A DNA stretch of 64,000 nt from Oscheius onirici (Eukaryota; Nematoda; Chromadorea; Rhabditida; Rhabditidae). Location of the stretch: NCBI GenBank assembly GCA_932521025.1, contig OW051471.1, forward strand, positions 3,720,001 through 3,784,000. Direction: 5' to 3'. Position 1 is the first letter of the stretch. Each line of letters starts with the position of its first letter. Positions 46,674 to 58,267 of this stretch are shown piece by piece. A program made the position numbers and the translations under genes. Below the pieces are notes generated by a model that ran no database searches, was not told the DNA's origin, and worked only from the letters and a program-made list of their open reading frames with translations.

Positions 46674-47609
46674 TACCGTAAATATTCGAATAGAGGCACA
46701 TCTCGAATGCCGTAAAACCTCTATTAGAAGCCCCGGGGCTTCTAATTTTCAATCACCTCTTTTTTTTTGGGGGGGGGGGGCTTCAAATAGAGGTTTTACG
46801 GTACCAAGTGACCAGACTTTGATGGTCAAGAGATTACTGAATCGAGTGACAGAGCATCAGTCAGGCCAGGCTGGCCAGTTCCGGAGAGACAAAGTACAGA
46901 TACAGAGTCGATAGTTCTAGTGGTCAGATTCAGATAATCAGGAGACAGGGGACTGAATCAGATATTGTCTAGACACAGTCTACCGCTCTCTTCTGATCAG
47001 CGAACACGGACAACTCCACAAACAGACAGACACACAGAGTCCATTGCGCTTTAGTAGTAGAGAGATCTGTCTCACGAGTTCTCTCTTATCCTCTCCCGGT
47101 CATCCGGTTTCAAAAGTTATCACGATACCCATCGAAAGGGTTAGGGAAACTTCGGAACATAAATGCCTCACGCAATCTGGGCCCTCAGAACGACCCCTCA
47201 CGCAGTAGGAGCTTGTCTCCCAGAAGACCCCTTTCAAAGCAAAAATCAACGAGCTTGACAATGAGTGGATGGTCGACGGAAAGAAAGCATTTACTAAAGG
47301 CGGTAATCAGGTAGAGCTGACCATCTAGTTTTCAAGCATTGCGGTATAACTCTAGCTACGGACGTATCCGAAGACGACCAAGTTCTATGCTCCAAGACAG
47401 ACGGATCTATAGGAAATAGCAACATTTCAATTGTTAGCGACAATATAGAAGTATAAATTTTGTCTTATTTTCCGGAAAAAAAGTATGATTATTGGAAACA
47501 CTAAAAAAATTTGTTTGAAAATTAGTGGCACACTCTCGAATAGTGGCGCACCAAAACAGGGGTACTGAAAAAATAGTGGCGCAGTGCCTCTATTCGAATA
47601 TTTACGGTA
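46674..47609. mobile_element. Outer TACCGTAAATATTCG element, interrupted
   Basis: The left end TACCGTAAATATTCGAATAG and right end CTATTCGAATATTTACGGTA are perfect inverted repeats at TA dinucleotides. The right arm continues with AATAGTGGCGCA blocks typical of this MITE type. The interior holds a second element (46708-46803) and about 550 bp of other sequence, so the original element has been broken up by insertion. Confidence 0.8.
46708..46803. mobile_element. Inner MITE nested in the outer element
   Basis: Ends read TGCCGTAAAACCTCTATTAG and, at the right, ATAGAGGTTTTACGGTA, an imperfect inverted repeat of about 28 bp enclosing GAAGCCCC/GGGGCTTC and a G10 homopolymer. It shares the terminal CCGTAAA with the outer element but the remainder differs, so it is a separate family. 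Confidence 0.75.
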
Positions 47610-48134
47610 TTGGTGGCCAAGACCTCTCCAGACAGCCAATTTAGCTGTTGTTTGCCGAAAAGTGAGCGCTATTCACAATCAAAAGAGTTATTAACAGCTT
47701 TTTCTATTACAAGTTGAGCTACGCCCCCTTCGGGGCTAACAATAAGTGAATTAGTTTTGTCCGTTTTAAAAAAAACTAACAGCTTGCTATCTGATCCCTC
47801 TCCAGGTCAAGTATGTTCCTGTGTTTCTGTTCCACTAATCTTGCCCGTTTGTCCCCTGTTTCTAATTTCTCGACACTTTCTCTCTGTCCACCCCTAAATT
47901 CTGCAATGTGTTCTGCCCTTCCCAGTTTGCTCCTATCCCTGTCCGTTGTCATCTGCTTTTTCCTTCTCTACCATTTACGATGTACCTGTTGCTGTTCTCC
48001 CCTATCCCTGTTCTCTAATTGTGATACCGCTTCTTTGGGATTAAAGTAGAAAATCCCCCTGAACACTTTCCCGACCGCACTTCCTAACCCGCACTTGATT
48101 CTTTACTGTCTGGAAACTGAAAGTCAAAAAAATC
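47610..48134. other. Intergenic, pyrimidine-rich
   Basis: No gene supported. A Cys/Leu-rich frame at 47813-48049 arises from CT-rich sequence and has no start-site or splice support. Confidence 0.4.
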
Positions 48135-48660
48135 AATGTCCACGCACTTGCAAACTGTCTTGTCTAAACTTGTTACACTAACTCCTTTCCCTTTAATTGT
48201 GCGCACAAATTGCTCCATTTTGATTGCCAATTAAAGCTTCCGACAGACAGACACCCGGGAGCATTTTAAAATAGATATTTCGAGACTTCTTTCAATCCTG
48301 GAGAAAAATAAGATCAAGCTACGACTTCTCAAGGCTGAAAGAAGAATGGTATACAGCGTTAAAGGACCACAAGTCGAGTACAAAACACAGGAAGAAAGAG
48401 CTTCCTCTTCCTTCTTGACCTCGTCCTTCTTCTCTTCTTCCTTCTTTTCATCCTCTTTCTTTTCATCCTCTTTCTTCTCGTCTCCCTCCTTCTTGACCTC
48501 GGCCTCTTTCTTCTCTTCGCTCTCCTTCGGCTTTTCCTCCGGCTTGGGATCTTGCTTGATGCCTTGGTAGCACGAGGTGGTGGGGCTACCATGCTTTTGG
48601 CTTCGGCCTCGTTCGCGTTCTCCTTGTCCTTGATCTTCTTTTATACCTAAATTTAGAGAC
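48135..48660 (-). pseudogene. Relic of a kinase-related locus with Lys/Glu-rich repeat
   Basis: On the minus strand, 48640-48400 encodes a Lys/Glu-rich repeat (units like KKEDEKKEDEKKEEE) that is open for about 60 codons. Below it, about 48275-48135 matches the end of the SH2-kinase frame and its downstream repeat at 30860-30740, including a degraded IYFxxLP motif and CTGTCTGTCGGAAGC. Frames are not continuous. I read this as a decayed relative of the 30.7-kb locus. Confidence 0.45.
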
Positions 48661-49436
48661 TAAGTAGCCAACAGTTTAAAACTTTGAAACGTTTCAATTG
48701 ATTACAAAACTTTGGTAAAAGAAAAAGCCTTAACAGGTTCTGACAGGGCACCACTGATGTTAGTTCCATGCTCTTCGTTGAGGAAATGTAGTTCTTGCCC
48801 TCTCTTCAGTAAGTCTACCATGTTATAGAAGCTCTGAAGGTATCCTGACATAGTTCTGATTCGAATCATTCTTATGAATTCCATGTTGACAGTAAAATGT
48901 CCTTCTTTGCATAAGTTTTGAAAACAGTATTGTGAAGGATTGAATTAGGGTAGGAGCGATAGGAGATTCTCCAGAAACTGAGTTCAGTGCAACTTCATAA
49001 TTGGGGATATAAAAGGAGCACTTTAAAACATAGTTTGTATTCAGTTCGTCTTGTCTTCTATAGCATCGTCTCCTAACCAGCCGACTTTGCGATGTCACAA
49101 GGGTCATATAACGAGCCGATATATTAAGGAGGATGTCACAACAACTTGTCCTGAATCAATCTTTTTCAAAGATTCTCTAGAACGTTCTATGGTGTGTAGT
49201 TATGAGAACCACTTGAGTATAGGCTCTCCTCTCCTACAACAATTAGCCTTCGGCGATTCACCGAAAAAAAGGGGACATCCGATGGCAGGGAGCCCAGTCC
49301 CCCGGCCATATCAGAGCGCGAATCTGTCGCCAAGGGACCCGCCCACAAAATTTGTCAATGCCCCAATCCGGCCACAGCAGCCTCTCAATGACCTCTGAAT
49401 TCGGACGCTGACTTGTTTTCTTCCTCTTCTTCCGGA
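48661..49436. other. Intergenic before the LRR gene
   Basis: A plus frame at 49051-49398 (115 codons, Pro/Ser-rich) ends just before the LRR gene but has no family, no splice support and biased composition. The stretch is probably promoter and leader. Confidence 0.35.
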
Positions 49437-52400
49437 ATGTGGCTGCTTCTGGTGTTCATTTTCTCCAGTAGCTGGGCCTTCTTCCAATGTCCCAGTCGTT
49501 GTCAGTGCTACAAAGACGAAGATCCGAGGTCTACGGCAATGCATCTTATCTGTAAATGGGACAAGGTCTGTTCTTCTTGTTACTTTCTTTGGCTGAATCG
49601 TCTCTTCTCATTTTTTCAGACACATAGGTCATAGGCGAATCAGTCTTTGAAAAACCTCCAAAACATCAAAATTGGAAGCCATATTTCGGGTCCAAAACAA
49701 CTTACAACTTGTTTGTAACGTTCAGCCAATTAATACGTTTTCTTACACGATACTGGCTGTAAAGGGGCGGTGTGTTTTTGGTGAATGTAAAGATTAGAAG
49801 AGCTAAAGACTGGCTGAATTGGATTAAGATCTTTCTTTAGATAGATTCTATTACCTTTGATTTGGAATTGTGAACCAAAAGATCTAGAAAGATTCAGAGT
49901 ACCAGTTGCCTATAATCACCTACAGATAAACCAGCCGTTCCTTCCAGCCGACTGCCTCGAAATTGCCGCGCTGGGGAGAGTACAGGCTTCAAATTATGGG
50001 TTGACTCATAGAGAGCGTCGAGTGGTGGCGCCCTTGAAAAGGAAAAAAAAATTTCAGCTGAACACGACCAATTTGGACAGTTTGTATCGCAAGGACATGG
50101 TCAGAACTCTGACCATCAGATGCCCCCATCATTCAAAACGGGCTGAACAGCAACCCCCTCCTGGACTGTTTAAGGTTGGAGAGTACAGTACGAGCACAGA
50201 ATGGTATTTAGGGGCTCTGGAAGCTGGATCGTCTGGAGATTGACAGATGTCGATTGGCTAGACTTCCAGTTGATTTGTTCGCCGGACTGCATCAACTGTA
50301 TTCTCTCGTCGTCCGAAATGCCCAGCTCCCGGAACTCCCGAGGGACCTTTTTGCACATCTTCCCAATCTAATGACCCTTGATCTCAGTGGAAATCAATTA
50401 CGAATCGAGCCCGATTCGCTGGGATCTCTCAGGTATGCAAATTTCACATTTAACCCGTAAGACGAGCTACGTGTACATAACTGGACTGTGGAGACAAAGC
50501 TACAAATTACGTGATCCAAAAAGAAACGCACCCTTATAACAAGTCAGGCTAGCCTTTCGTACCTAAAAGCAGCATAAATATAGTCCAATTGGCAGATTAC
50601 TGTTTGTTGGGTCTATCCAAAAATAGAGCAGTCCTTCAGAAACCTAATTCATCTGGATCTGAGCAACAACTCCATCAGCTTTCTGGCCAACACCATGGTC
50701 TCGTTGACCAAGCTGAAAGTACTTACTTTGAACCACAATAGACTGACAAATGTCGACTTTAGACGGTTTGCAACGAATATTATCGCAGCAATGCAAATAT
50801 TTCAGACTGCCAGAAGAGCTGACAGACTTGTCACTGCGACATAATATGATAAATACGGCCCACTATGTTCCAAACAGTGCCAGGTTCGTTCTTTTGAAAA
50901 TACATAGATAAAAAAGCAAAAAGTGTGACACGCGGCGGGACTCGAACCCGCATTCTCGGTTTCGGAGGCCGATGCCTTATCCATTAGGCCACGCGTGTGC
51001 AAAGCTGAAAAAGTGCCACGTTCTATTTTAAAGTTTCTGGGATTCAGAAACTTGCGCCGTCTTGATTTGGCAGGCAATAAACTGGACTTTGTGGCCTCAT
51101 TCGGAGCAGTCAATGTACTTCCTCCCGGCATACACTCTCTCGACCTCTCACTGAATCGGATCAATCATATCCAGGAAACGGCTCTGAAACCACTCGACCA
51201 ATTGGTTCTCCTCAATCTGAGGTGAGATGAGTTTGTTTGTGGGTGTAACTCTTGAGATCAGGAACAACTCCTTGTCTGATCTTCCCGAGTCCCTCTTCAT
51301 TGGAAACCGTAAACAGTTGAGACTCATGATGGCCGGAAATCCATTGGACTGTACATGTAGTCTGCGCTGGATGTTCCATCATTCGCATGTGGTATCACTG
51401 GTCTTTTTCTTGGAGCAAAGTGTTTTCAGAACAAGGCCAAAACGGAGATTATGGACCTTCAACAGCTACGATGTAGACATGTGACGAGAAGAGAAAAGAC
51501 GATGCCGCTGAGGCAGGCGGACGAGAAGAACGAACTCATGTGCAAGTACATAACTGTAAGTTGAAACTTTTTTTTAAAGAAATGTGCAATTCAGGCATGT
51601 CCTCCGCGATGTGAGTGCTGCAATCTGGGTCCGACCGACTGTCCTTGTATCGACGTCTGTCCACAGGGATGCATCTGTCACGAGTCCAGAACACCGAGAA
51701 CTAACAGGGCTAGTGTTTTTTTACATGTTCAGGACTAGCCAAATGAGAAGTTTTATATGTTAATCGGAAAGACAAACTGTAACCGGTGATTTTAGCTTCA
51801 GTGTCAGGATGATTTCGACAGATAATCCCTATTTCGAATTTTCCTTACAACGAAGTAGTTCCAAGACTGTAGAAGAGGACTGATTGTTTCTAAGTTTATC
51901 CTAAGACCTGTTCAGACCGTTCACAACGCCGTGCAATGTGACACTCTTCGACTGGACGCCGTTCCTCAACTGCCTCCAACCGTCACTTCTCTCTCCTTTC
52001 GAGCCGTGGCCTGGAAAGACTGGCCACCTCTCGTACTGACGAATCTCTCCACCTTGCAGCATCTCACATCGTTGACAATTTCTGACAGTCGTTTGTCTAA
52101 CAAGGAGGCTGTAAGTTGGTCTTTAAACATAGTACTCTGGTTACAGACATGGCTGTCCCGGTTTGAGTCCCTGACCGAGTTGAATCTGTCCGATAACCAG
52201 ATAACTAGTCTCGAAAGTCGACCGCCGCATCTGAGACGACTGGATCTGTCAAACAATCCTCTTGTCGGACTCCCAGCAGCTGGAATTCTCAATGGATTGG
52301 TCTCCATTTCATTGTCCGGAAACCAGACAGAGTATGTCTTTGGAGAGTACAGGATATGGGTTCAGATTCACCTGTGACTGTTCTTTTCCCTCAGCTCTAC

Positions 52401-53445
52401 AAATGTGGCTGGGAAGTGCGTTCAATACAGCTAAACTGGAAGATATTGACGATGTCGAGTGTGAACTGGAAGGAGCTGGGAGAGTCTCCATCACAGCAGT
52501 TCTTTCCGTCAATGACAGTCTCTGTGATCTCATGACTACCACAGAGTACACGATTACTGAAAGACTACTGGAACAGGATGAGATCTTTGGAACTGTAAGA
52601 GAGTCCTTTAGACTACTTTACTCCCATTCTTTAGGAAGAAGTCTTTACGAACAATGTCCGAGATCTAGACCCAACGATAGCTGTCATTCCAACTGGAACG
52701 AGTACAACGACGGAGAAAGAGACGACGACTACCACGACGCGAAAGGCCACGACTATTATTCGGCCCACTACTTATAGGTAGAGTTTTAGGTTCCTTTCTC
52801 GCTCGATCAACCGATGCTAAAGAAGACAATCCTAAAGTACCTAAAGGGCATTGTAGATTGAGGTTACATGCATGTTTTACTGAAGCAGCAGATGGCAGGG
52901 ACGTGGAGTACAATACAAGTTATATCAAGGTTCTGCAATTATGGTGTGACTGCAATTGCTTGGTACGGTAGCAAGACAAGAGGCAAAGGGGGTAAAGGAA
53001 CAGAGTGACTGGTTGTTTATAAGGAAGAAGAAGCTTTTACGTTCAGAACAAACCCGTTAACTCACTTTTGCAAGTCGTTTAAACAATTCGTCGTGTTGTT
53101 GTAAGCGTATTGCATGCATACGCTAAATAGCTAGAGCTGCGACGAACAAAAAATGTGAAGAACAGTGTAGTCCACTGACTAGACAATTTGTGAACGAACA
53201 AAGTTTCTTCAGAGCCACAACAACTTACAAACACAAGCCGAAGTATGCTAGGGACAGGCCGGAAGAGAACCAGTTCCTCGACGTTCTCATCATTCTTCTG
53301 GTAATCAGTATTGTTCTCCTGCTCGTTGCTATTTCGGCCACATTCTATTACAGGTTTTTGTGAGAGAAACGACCCCAAACCGATTTTCAGACTACAACAA
53401 ATGAGAAATGAGCCGCCTGATGATGAAGCAAGAGAACCGCTTTGA
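49437..53445 (+). CDS. Leucine-rich-repeat single-pass receptor-like protein
   Basis: Begins with a signal peptide (MWLLLVFIFSSSWAF) and an LRR N-cap (CPSRCQCY). Exons then encode about seven LRRs (LYSLVVRNAQLPELP, LMTLDLSGNQL, LIHLDLSNNSI, RRLDLAGNKL, IHSLDLSLNRI), a C-cap with NPLDCTCSLRWM, and a second cysteine cluster (CPPRCECCNLGPTDCPCIDV). A second LRR block (LTELNLSDNQI, LRRLDLSNNPL) and FTCDCSFP follow, then a Thr-rich stalk, one membrane helix (VLIILLVISIVLLLVAIS) and a short cytosolic tail ending EAREPL. The two-block layout with Cys clusters recalls Toll ectodomains, but there is no TIR domain. Long introns lie at 49567-50053 and 52770-53217; another hosts a tRNA. Confidence 0.82.
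50927..50998 (-). tRNA. tRNA-Arg (anticodon CCG)
   Basis: A 72-nt cloverleaf on the minus strand. The acceptor stem ACACGCG/CGCGTGT pairs at all seven positions, the D stem GCCT/AGGC and the T stem GCGGG/CCCGC are perfect, with TTCGAGT in the T loop. The anticodon loop is CTCCGAA; its stem has one C-A mismatch at the loop end. CCA is not encoded. A T5 run follows on the minus strand (50916-50920), fitting a Pol III terminator. It lies antisense in the intron 50884-51046 of the LRR gene. Confidence 0.93.
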
Positions 53446-53530
53446 AGATTGTGACAAGAATTGTACGGGTACAAGTAAAAAAAAACGTTTACCACATATG
53501 ATCATTAAAAGTATTTACAGGAATAATTGG

Positions 53531-55517
53531 TTAAAACTCGGATAAAATGCACTCGAGAAGTTTGCCCTTGACGAGTGTCTGATTGCACTGTAGTCGATGA
53601 ACGAACGACAAGTCGACGGCCCCGAATCGCTCTCCAGAATACGGCAAAAGTTGGCGCGAATTAACGTCAATTCGTTTTTCAGCAAGTCTAAACAAAACTT
53701 TCGTTAAAAGCAGAGTAAAACTAGTACCGGGTAGTAAGAAGCTGTCCAACATCTTCTCCGGAAGCAGTTGTCAATATTCCGCTCACCGGAATTCTATTCC
53801 TCGATTTATGCGCATTGAAACTGACAGTAGAGCCAACTGGGACGAGTTTCTGCAGCTCCAAAGTCTCTGAAGGATGAGGAAAGTAGGTGTATTCTCTCTC
53901 CAAGCTGATCACGTACATCTGGAAAGATCTTTTGAGGAGGAAGAAAAAGAGACGAACCATCGGTTCCTGAGTATATGTTTCATGGTAAGGAATGGGGCGG
54001 ATATCGTAGAAAGTTCGTCTGACATACATTCCGAAGTCCAAAAGGAACAGATCAATTTCATCGCCATGCTGCTTCTCAAGAACTGCCCGATAAACTTTGT
54101 TCTCGGCTTTGAAGCAACAAGCAGATCCTGGCACTAGATGGCGGCTGACAAACTTCGGCAGCCTGTCCCACTAAACAGGATAAGTTTAATCTAAAATAGC
54201 TCAAAAACCTCTTGACAGAGCTGCTGATTGATCGTTTCCAGCTGCAACTGCATCCACTGTGAGCGCAAATAGATCAAAGTGCTATTTTCCACATAAACCA
54301 CTTGAAGAGAATCCGTGACTCCTCGCGGAAACTTGGCACTTCGAGCGAAGGAGCAGATAAACGTCGGCTGCAGCTCTTCGTCTTCTTCTTCCTCATTCTG
54401 GGAGTCTTCGTCCTCAAAGTCCGAGTCATTATCATTCGTCTGAATGTACTGAAATAACGGTAAGAAAAGCTCAAAACCTGTCGTCTTCTGTGTTCTAGCC
54501 ACCTTCGACGTTTTGCTTCCTCTCGTTCTGCATGATCAGGCGGCCTGTAGAAGAAGGCTCCGAGATTCTCGTCGGCCTTTGTCGGATGATAGAGATTCAC
54601 CTGTATTTCAGTTGCTTTGACAAAGACGAATGCATACGAAAAAAGGTTCGTCATTGGTACAAATCTCCACACGAACATTATTGTCGACACTTTCTATAAG
54701 CTTCCGGAAGAGATCAACCTTGTACGCATCAAGATCATTGATATACACGTCTGAATATCGTCAATTACAACACACTAATGAATAAAAGCGCCTTTTACTC
54801 TGCATTTCAACGCCAAAGGAGGGATACGGCCAAATTGGCTGCGGAGAGGACGGAGATCGGCAAGCGGAACGATTCTCTCCACCCCGAGATCGACGTAAAG
54901 GACAGTTGCTCTAAATTTTAAAAATTGCAACAAAACATAAAACAAACGTTGCTCTATCTTCCATTCCCTCAAGAACTCGTCCAAATGCGACAATCTGACC
55001 ACGATACCAGACATCATTCTGCCTGAGGGCGCAGGGAACTCCTTTGATCTGCTGCTCCTGTGTGAAACGGGTCCAGTCTTCCGAATAGTATTCTCGCAAA
55101 TTTCTGTTCAGATTTTCCTTAATTTTGTCCAGACAACGAGGCTGAAATCGACTGATTTCAAAAAAAAAGGGGAGAACAAACCTGAACACTGATTTCAAAA
55201 GGGGAAGAGAAGTACGGAAGATGGGCGTAAAAAGTTTTACCGCTTGTCTAAAAATCTCGAACATGGATCGAAAAAAGAAGCAAGGAAACCTGGTCCTTGG
55301 CCAATTTGGCAGCCTCTACAAAGTAGTAATGGGCTGTTATCTTAGAATCGGCATATTTCCAGCAGAATTCGGGGCAGCTATCAATAAGACGACGGAGAAC
55401 ATAATCGTCGCCGGAAGAAACTTCGACTAGCTCTCGACAAGGATTCGAATTGTACACGGCCCAATCGTAGCCCTTTATTTCGTAGAAACTGGTTGATCCC
55501 CAGCCAGTATCACCCAT
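53531..55517 (-). CDS. Tudor-domain protein (TDRD-like)
   Basis: Starts MGDTGWGSTSFYEIKGYDW just after ATTTCAGCTGA. The first Tudor core reads VPCALRQNDVWYRGQIV, then ATVLYVDLGVERIVPLADLRPL, followed by the extended-Tudor segment (EEPFFVNLYHP-like). An Asp/Glu-rich stretch (DSDFEDEDSQNEEEEDEE) precedes a second Tudor core: GSACCFKAENKVYRAVL, IDLFLLDFGMYVRRTFYDIRPIP. Aromatic-cage residues are present in both. Such proteins bind methylated Arg on Argonaute/Piwi tails or Sm proteins in germ granules and RNA-processing bodies. A Lys/Arg-rich helix (EREEAKRRRWLEHRRR) separates the two. Exons end at the stop at 53531. Class within the TDRD family is unclear. Confidence 0.8.
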
Positions 55518-55734
55518 TCAGCTGAAATATCTCAACTTTTCTACTATTCGTCCATCAAGTAGTAGACAAATGGCTATCCAAAGATATATAATTAAGTTTG
55601 AACCAGAATTTCATTCAAAGAGGAAACTTGAACAACGTGTACAGATATCAGTTACTGATGATAAGGGATACGTAGAAATTGGCAACAGCCTAAAGTAATA
55701 TTACATTTGAGATCATGGAAACATTTAAGAATGT

Positions 55735-57018
55735 TCAAGGAGAATCAGAATCGGGCGTGACTAGCGACAGCAGATGGTCGATCACCTTCTAAATAAAATA
55801 TCGATTAGCTGTATCAAAGAGCAGCAAAACCTGAGGAGCGAAATGACGGACGAAGCGAATGTCGATGTAATCAAACTTTTGGAAGGGGGCAGGAGCATCC
55901 TTGTAGGTGACTTTGACAGCGACGTTTCCACCACCCTGAACAAGGCGGATTAGCGATAAAATGTAAAAGCAACTAACAATGCACTTGATGTGGCTGACTT
56001 GTTCGACTTCAATATGATTGAATAGGCCGCATGTTGGAGTAGCTTTGGTGATCTGAACGGTGCTCCTATGGGAGTTTACCAACCGACTAACTGGAGAGAA
56101 GTTGTTGGCAACGCGACTAGAAACAGGAAGCCTTAGCTCAGAACTTGCTTCAGGAGACTCGCTAGTCAACCAAGCGGAACGCTGCTCACGGACAGCAGAA
56201 GGGGCTGGCGACGTATCGTTTCTCTTCTTTTTAGCAGGAGTGTCTTTTTCCTTGGAAACCTCGCGACGTCTCTTGGCAGTACCGTTAGCAGATGGAGCAG
56301 TAAGGGGAGTTCCGGCCTTCGAGTGAGCAGGAGACGGAATTTTCTCGACGGCCTTAGCAGAAGGCTGGGAAGATCTTGTCGGCCTGGTGGAAGTGTTGGA
56401 TTTTGATGTTCTTCCACGAGGAGTTCTACGAAGCGAGGCTAGAGAACTTGCACCATCGTCACTGTCAACCGTGCTCGGGTCTTCAAGAGCAACCTCTTCG
56501 GGTGTAGCCGAAGCACTAGAAGCTCCACGCATGTGCTTGCGGGAGCTACCCGGGGTAATCACGACTTCCTGATCATCTGATCCAGCATCTTTTTTGTTGG
56601 AAGCTGCAGGAGACGATCCACGAGTACGAGTACGTGTGCTTGCTGCATTCTTGTTTTTGATGAGATTGTGCTTCTTCTTGTAAGTTTCCAAGATCGCTGC
56701 GGCACCGGCCTAAAACTGGCTGTTGTAAAGGACGGAGTACACTTTTACCAGCTCGTCTTCACCAGCAAACGAATCCTCATTGGAAGGGTAACCAACCCAG
56801 GAGATCCTGTACTTAATGACTCCATTGGGCTCGACTTTGTGAGAAACAATCTTCTCGACTTCGTATTCGATGCTCACATCGCCCTCAGGAGCACCGCCTG
56901 CCGATTCCGGAGAGATTCGTGCGGAAGCAGACTCTGAATAAAAAATTTGAACGAGGTTCAATGAAATACCTTCACTTTCCGGAGTTTTGGTCGACGACTT
57001 TCTCTTATCACGGACCAT
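55735..57018 (-). CDS. Chromodomain protein, HP1-like
   Basis: After an acidic/Ser N-terminus comes a chromodomain, YEVEKIVSHKVEPNG, IKYRISWVGYPSNEDSF, and the closing helix AAILETYKKKHNL. Tyr at the first cage position and Trp at the second are present; the third cage aromatic is Phe. A long Ser/Thr/Lys/Arg-rich linker with KKKR and RRRR-type nuclear signals follows. The C-terminal 70 residues (VAVKVTYKDAPAPF, FVRHFAPQKVIDHLLSLV) could be a diverged chromoshadow dimerisation domain. HP1 proteins bind methylated histone H3K9 and compact chromatin. A chromodomain protein of another class is possible. Introns after SEE (E-S-A-S-A), EDEL and others are about 35-40 nt. Confidence 0.78.
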
Positions 57019-57586
57019 TATTTTAGCAGCTGAAAGTTGACATGTTTATAATTATAAGAATTTGCGTGGAACTTGGAGTCAACAATGAAAGTTTTTATAG
57101 AATAACTTAGACGTTTCTTCTATGTTTTACATATCGTTTCTAAAAAAAAGGTTGATGTAAGCACGAGTAAACGCGAAATTCGTGGAGCAAAATTCCCATG
57201 GTGAATATTACGGTAACGCAAGGTATATGGTAAGCCGCGAATTCAAACACCCACTTCTTCTACCTCGAAAAAAAAAGAAAGATGAGTGGTAATACTCGAG
57301 CAGGCGTCCCCTTCGTTCAAACACTTTTTCGCGGTCTTTCAAGTGGTTTCTCCGTAGAATGGTGGAAAAAAGCATGGAATTGCATAAAGATCGTATATTT
57401 TATGAAAATATGAAGAAAAAAAGCCCATACACTGAGAAAACAACAAGAAAATGACGCATGGATCTGATAGCTGGAGAGATTGCGATTAAAGGACTGTCGA
57501 TGGTGAGTCTTACAGCGATAAAACGAAAAAGTTGAGAGAGAGAAACTATGCAAGGAGTGAAAACTTAGGCCCGTAAGTCAGTCACG

Positions 57587-58050
57587 TTACCTATGGCCCC
57601 TCAAGATCCGTTCTGTACCGGTAAAATAAAGAACTTCACGAAGAATGGTAGACCGATCTTCCGCATCAGGGAAATTATGTTGGCTGAGCTGGTCCTCCCT
57701 CTTGTCCTCCGTTCTCGGAACCTCGCTCTTCTCCTCCGTCGTCATCCATTCCTGGAAGTAATCACATAGAATTAACAAACAAAATCTGTATGGAACAAAT
57801 CAGTGAGAAACTGGCCTGCAAATAAGCCACGGGGGAGATTCGGATAAATCTGGAACCCGTGGCAAGCTTCTTTCCACTCCTTAACGGCCCGATCATCGTT
57901 GTCGCAATGAAGATTAACTGGAAAATGCAAATAAAGTTCGAATAAGGCAAATAGAAATGAAAAAAGGGATGATTTTACATTAAAATGACAAAAATAATCA
58001 TGGAAAACGGCTAATATTCGGTCACAAAGGAGTTCGGCGACTATTTTTCA
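57587..58050 (-). CDS. Small unrecognised gene, partial
   Basis: Three exon candidates join in one frame: about 58050-57990 (AELLCDRILAVFHDYF), 57917-57781 (HCDNDDRAVKEWKEACHGF, YPNLPRGLFAGQFLTDLFHT) and 57751-57587 (charged tail EWMTTEEKSEVPRTED to LREVLYFTGTERILRGH). The donor after LFHTDF (GTTTGTTAA) and acceptor ACTTCCAG fit. The first join uses a weak donor and no start ATG was found, so the 5' end is missing. Codon composition of the last two exons looks coding. No family recognised. Confidence 0.35.
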
Positions 58051-58267
58051 ACAAAGATTGAGTTTTCTTACGATTGTCAACGGAAAATACTTAAAAAGAA
58101 CGAAAAATGGCGAAGAAACGTGGGAAAAGAAAGAAAATGAAGAAAAAAACAGAATTCCCGCAAAGTTGAAAAAGACCGCGAAAAAGTGTTTGAACGAAGG
58201 GGGGCGCCTGCCCGAGTATTACCAGATGATTAAAGCGATCCTCCCTCGCTTGTTGATTAGCACCGTG

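Noticed and set aside
48346..48570. Ser/Phe-rich frame on the plus strand
   Set aside because: Complement of the Lys/Glu-rich repeat; low complexity.
49051..49398. 115-codon frame before the LRR gene
   Set aside because: No start or splice support and no similarity; more likely promoter/leader sequence.
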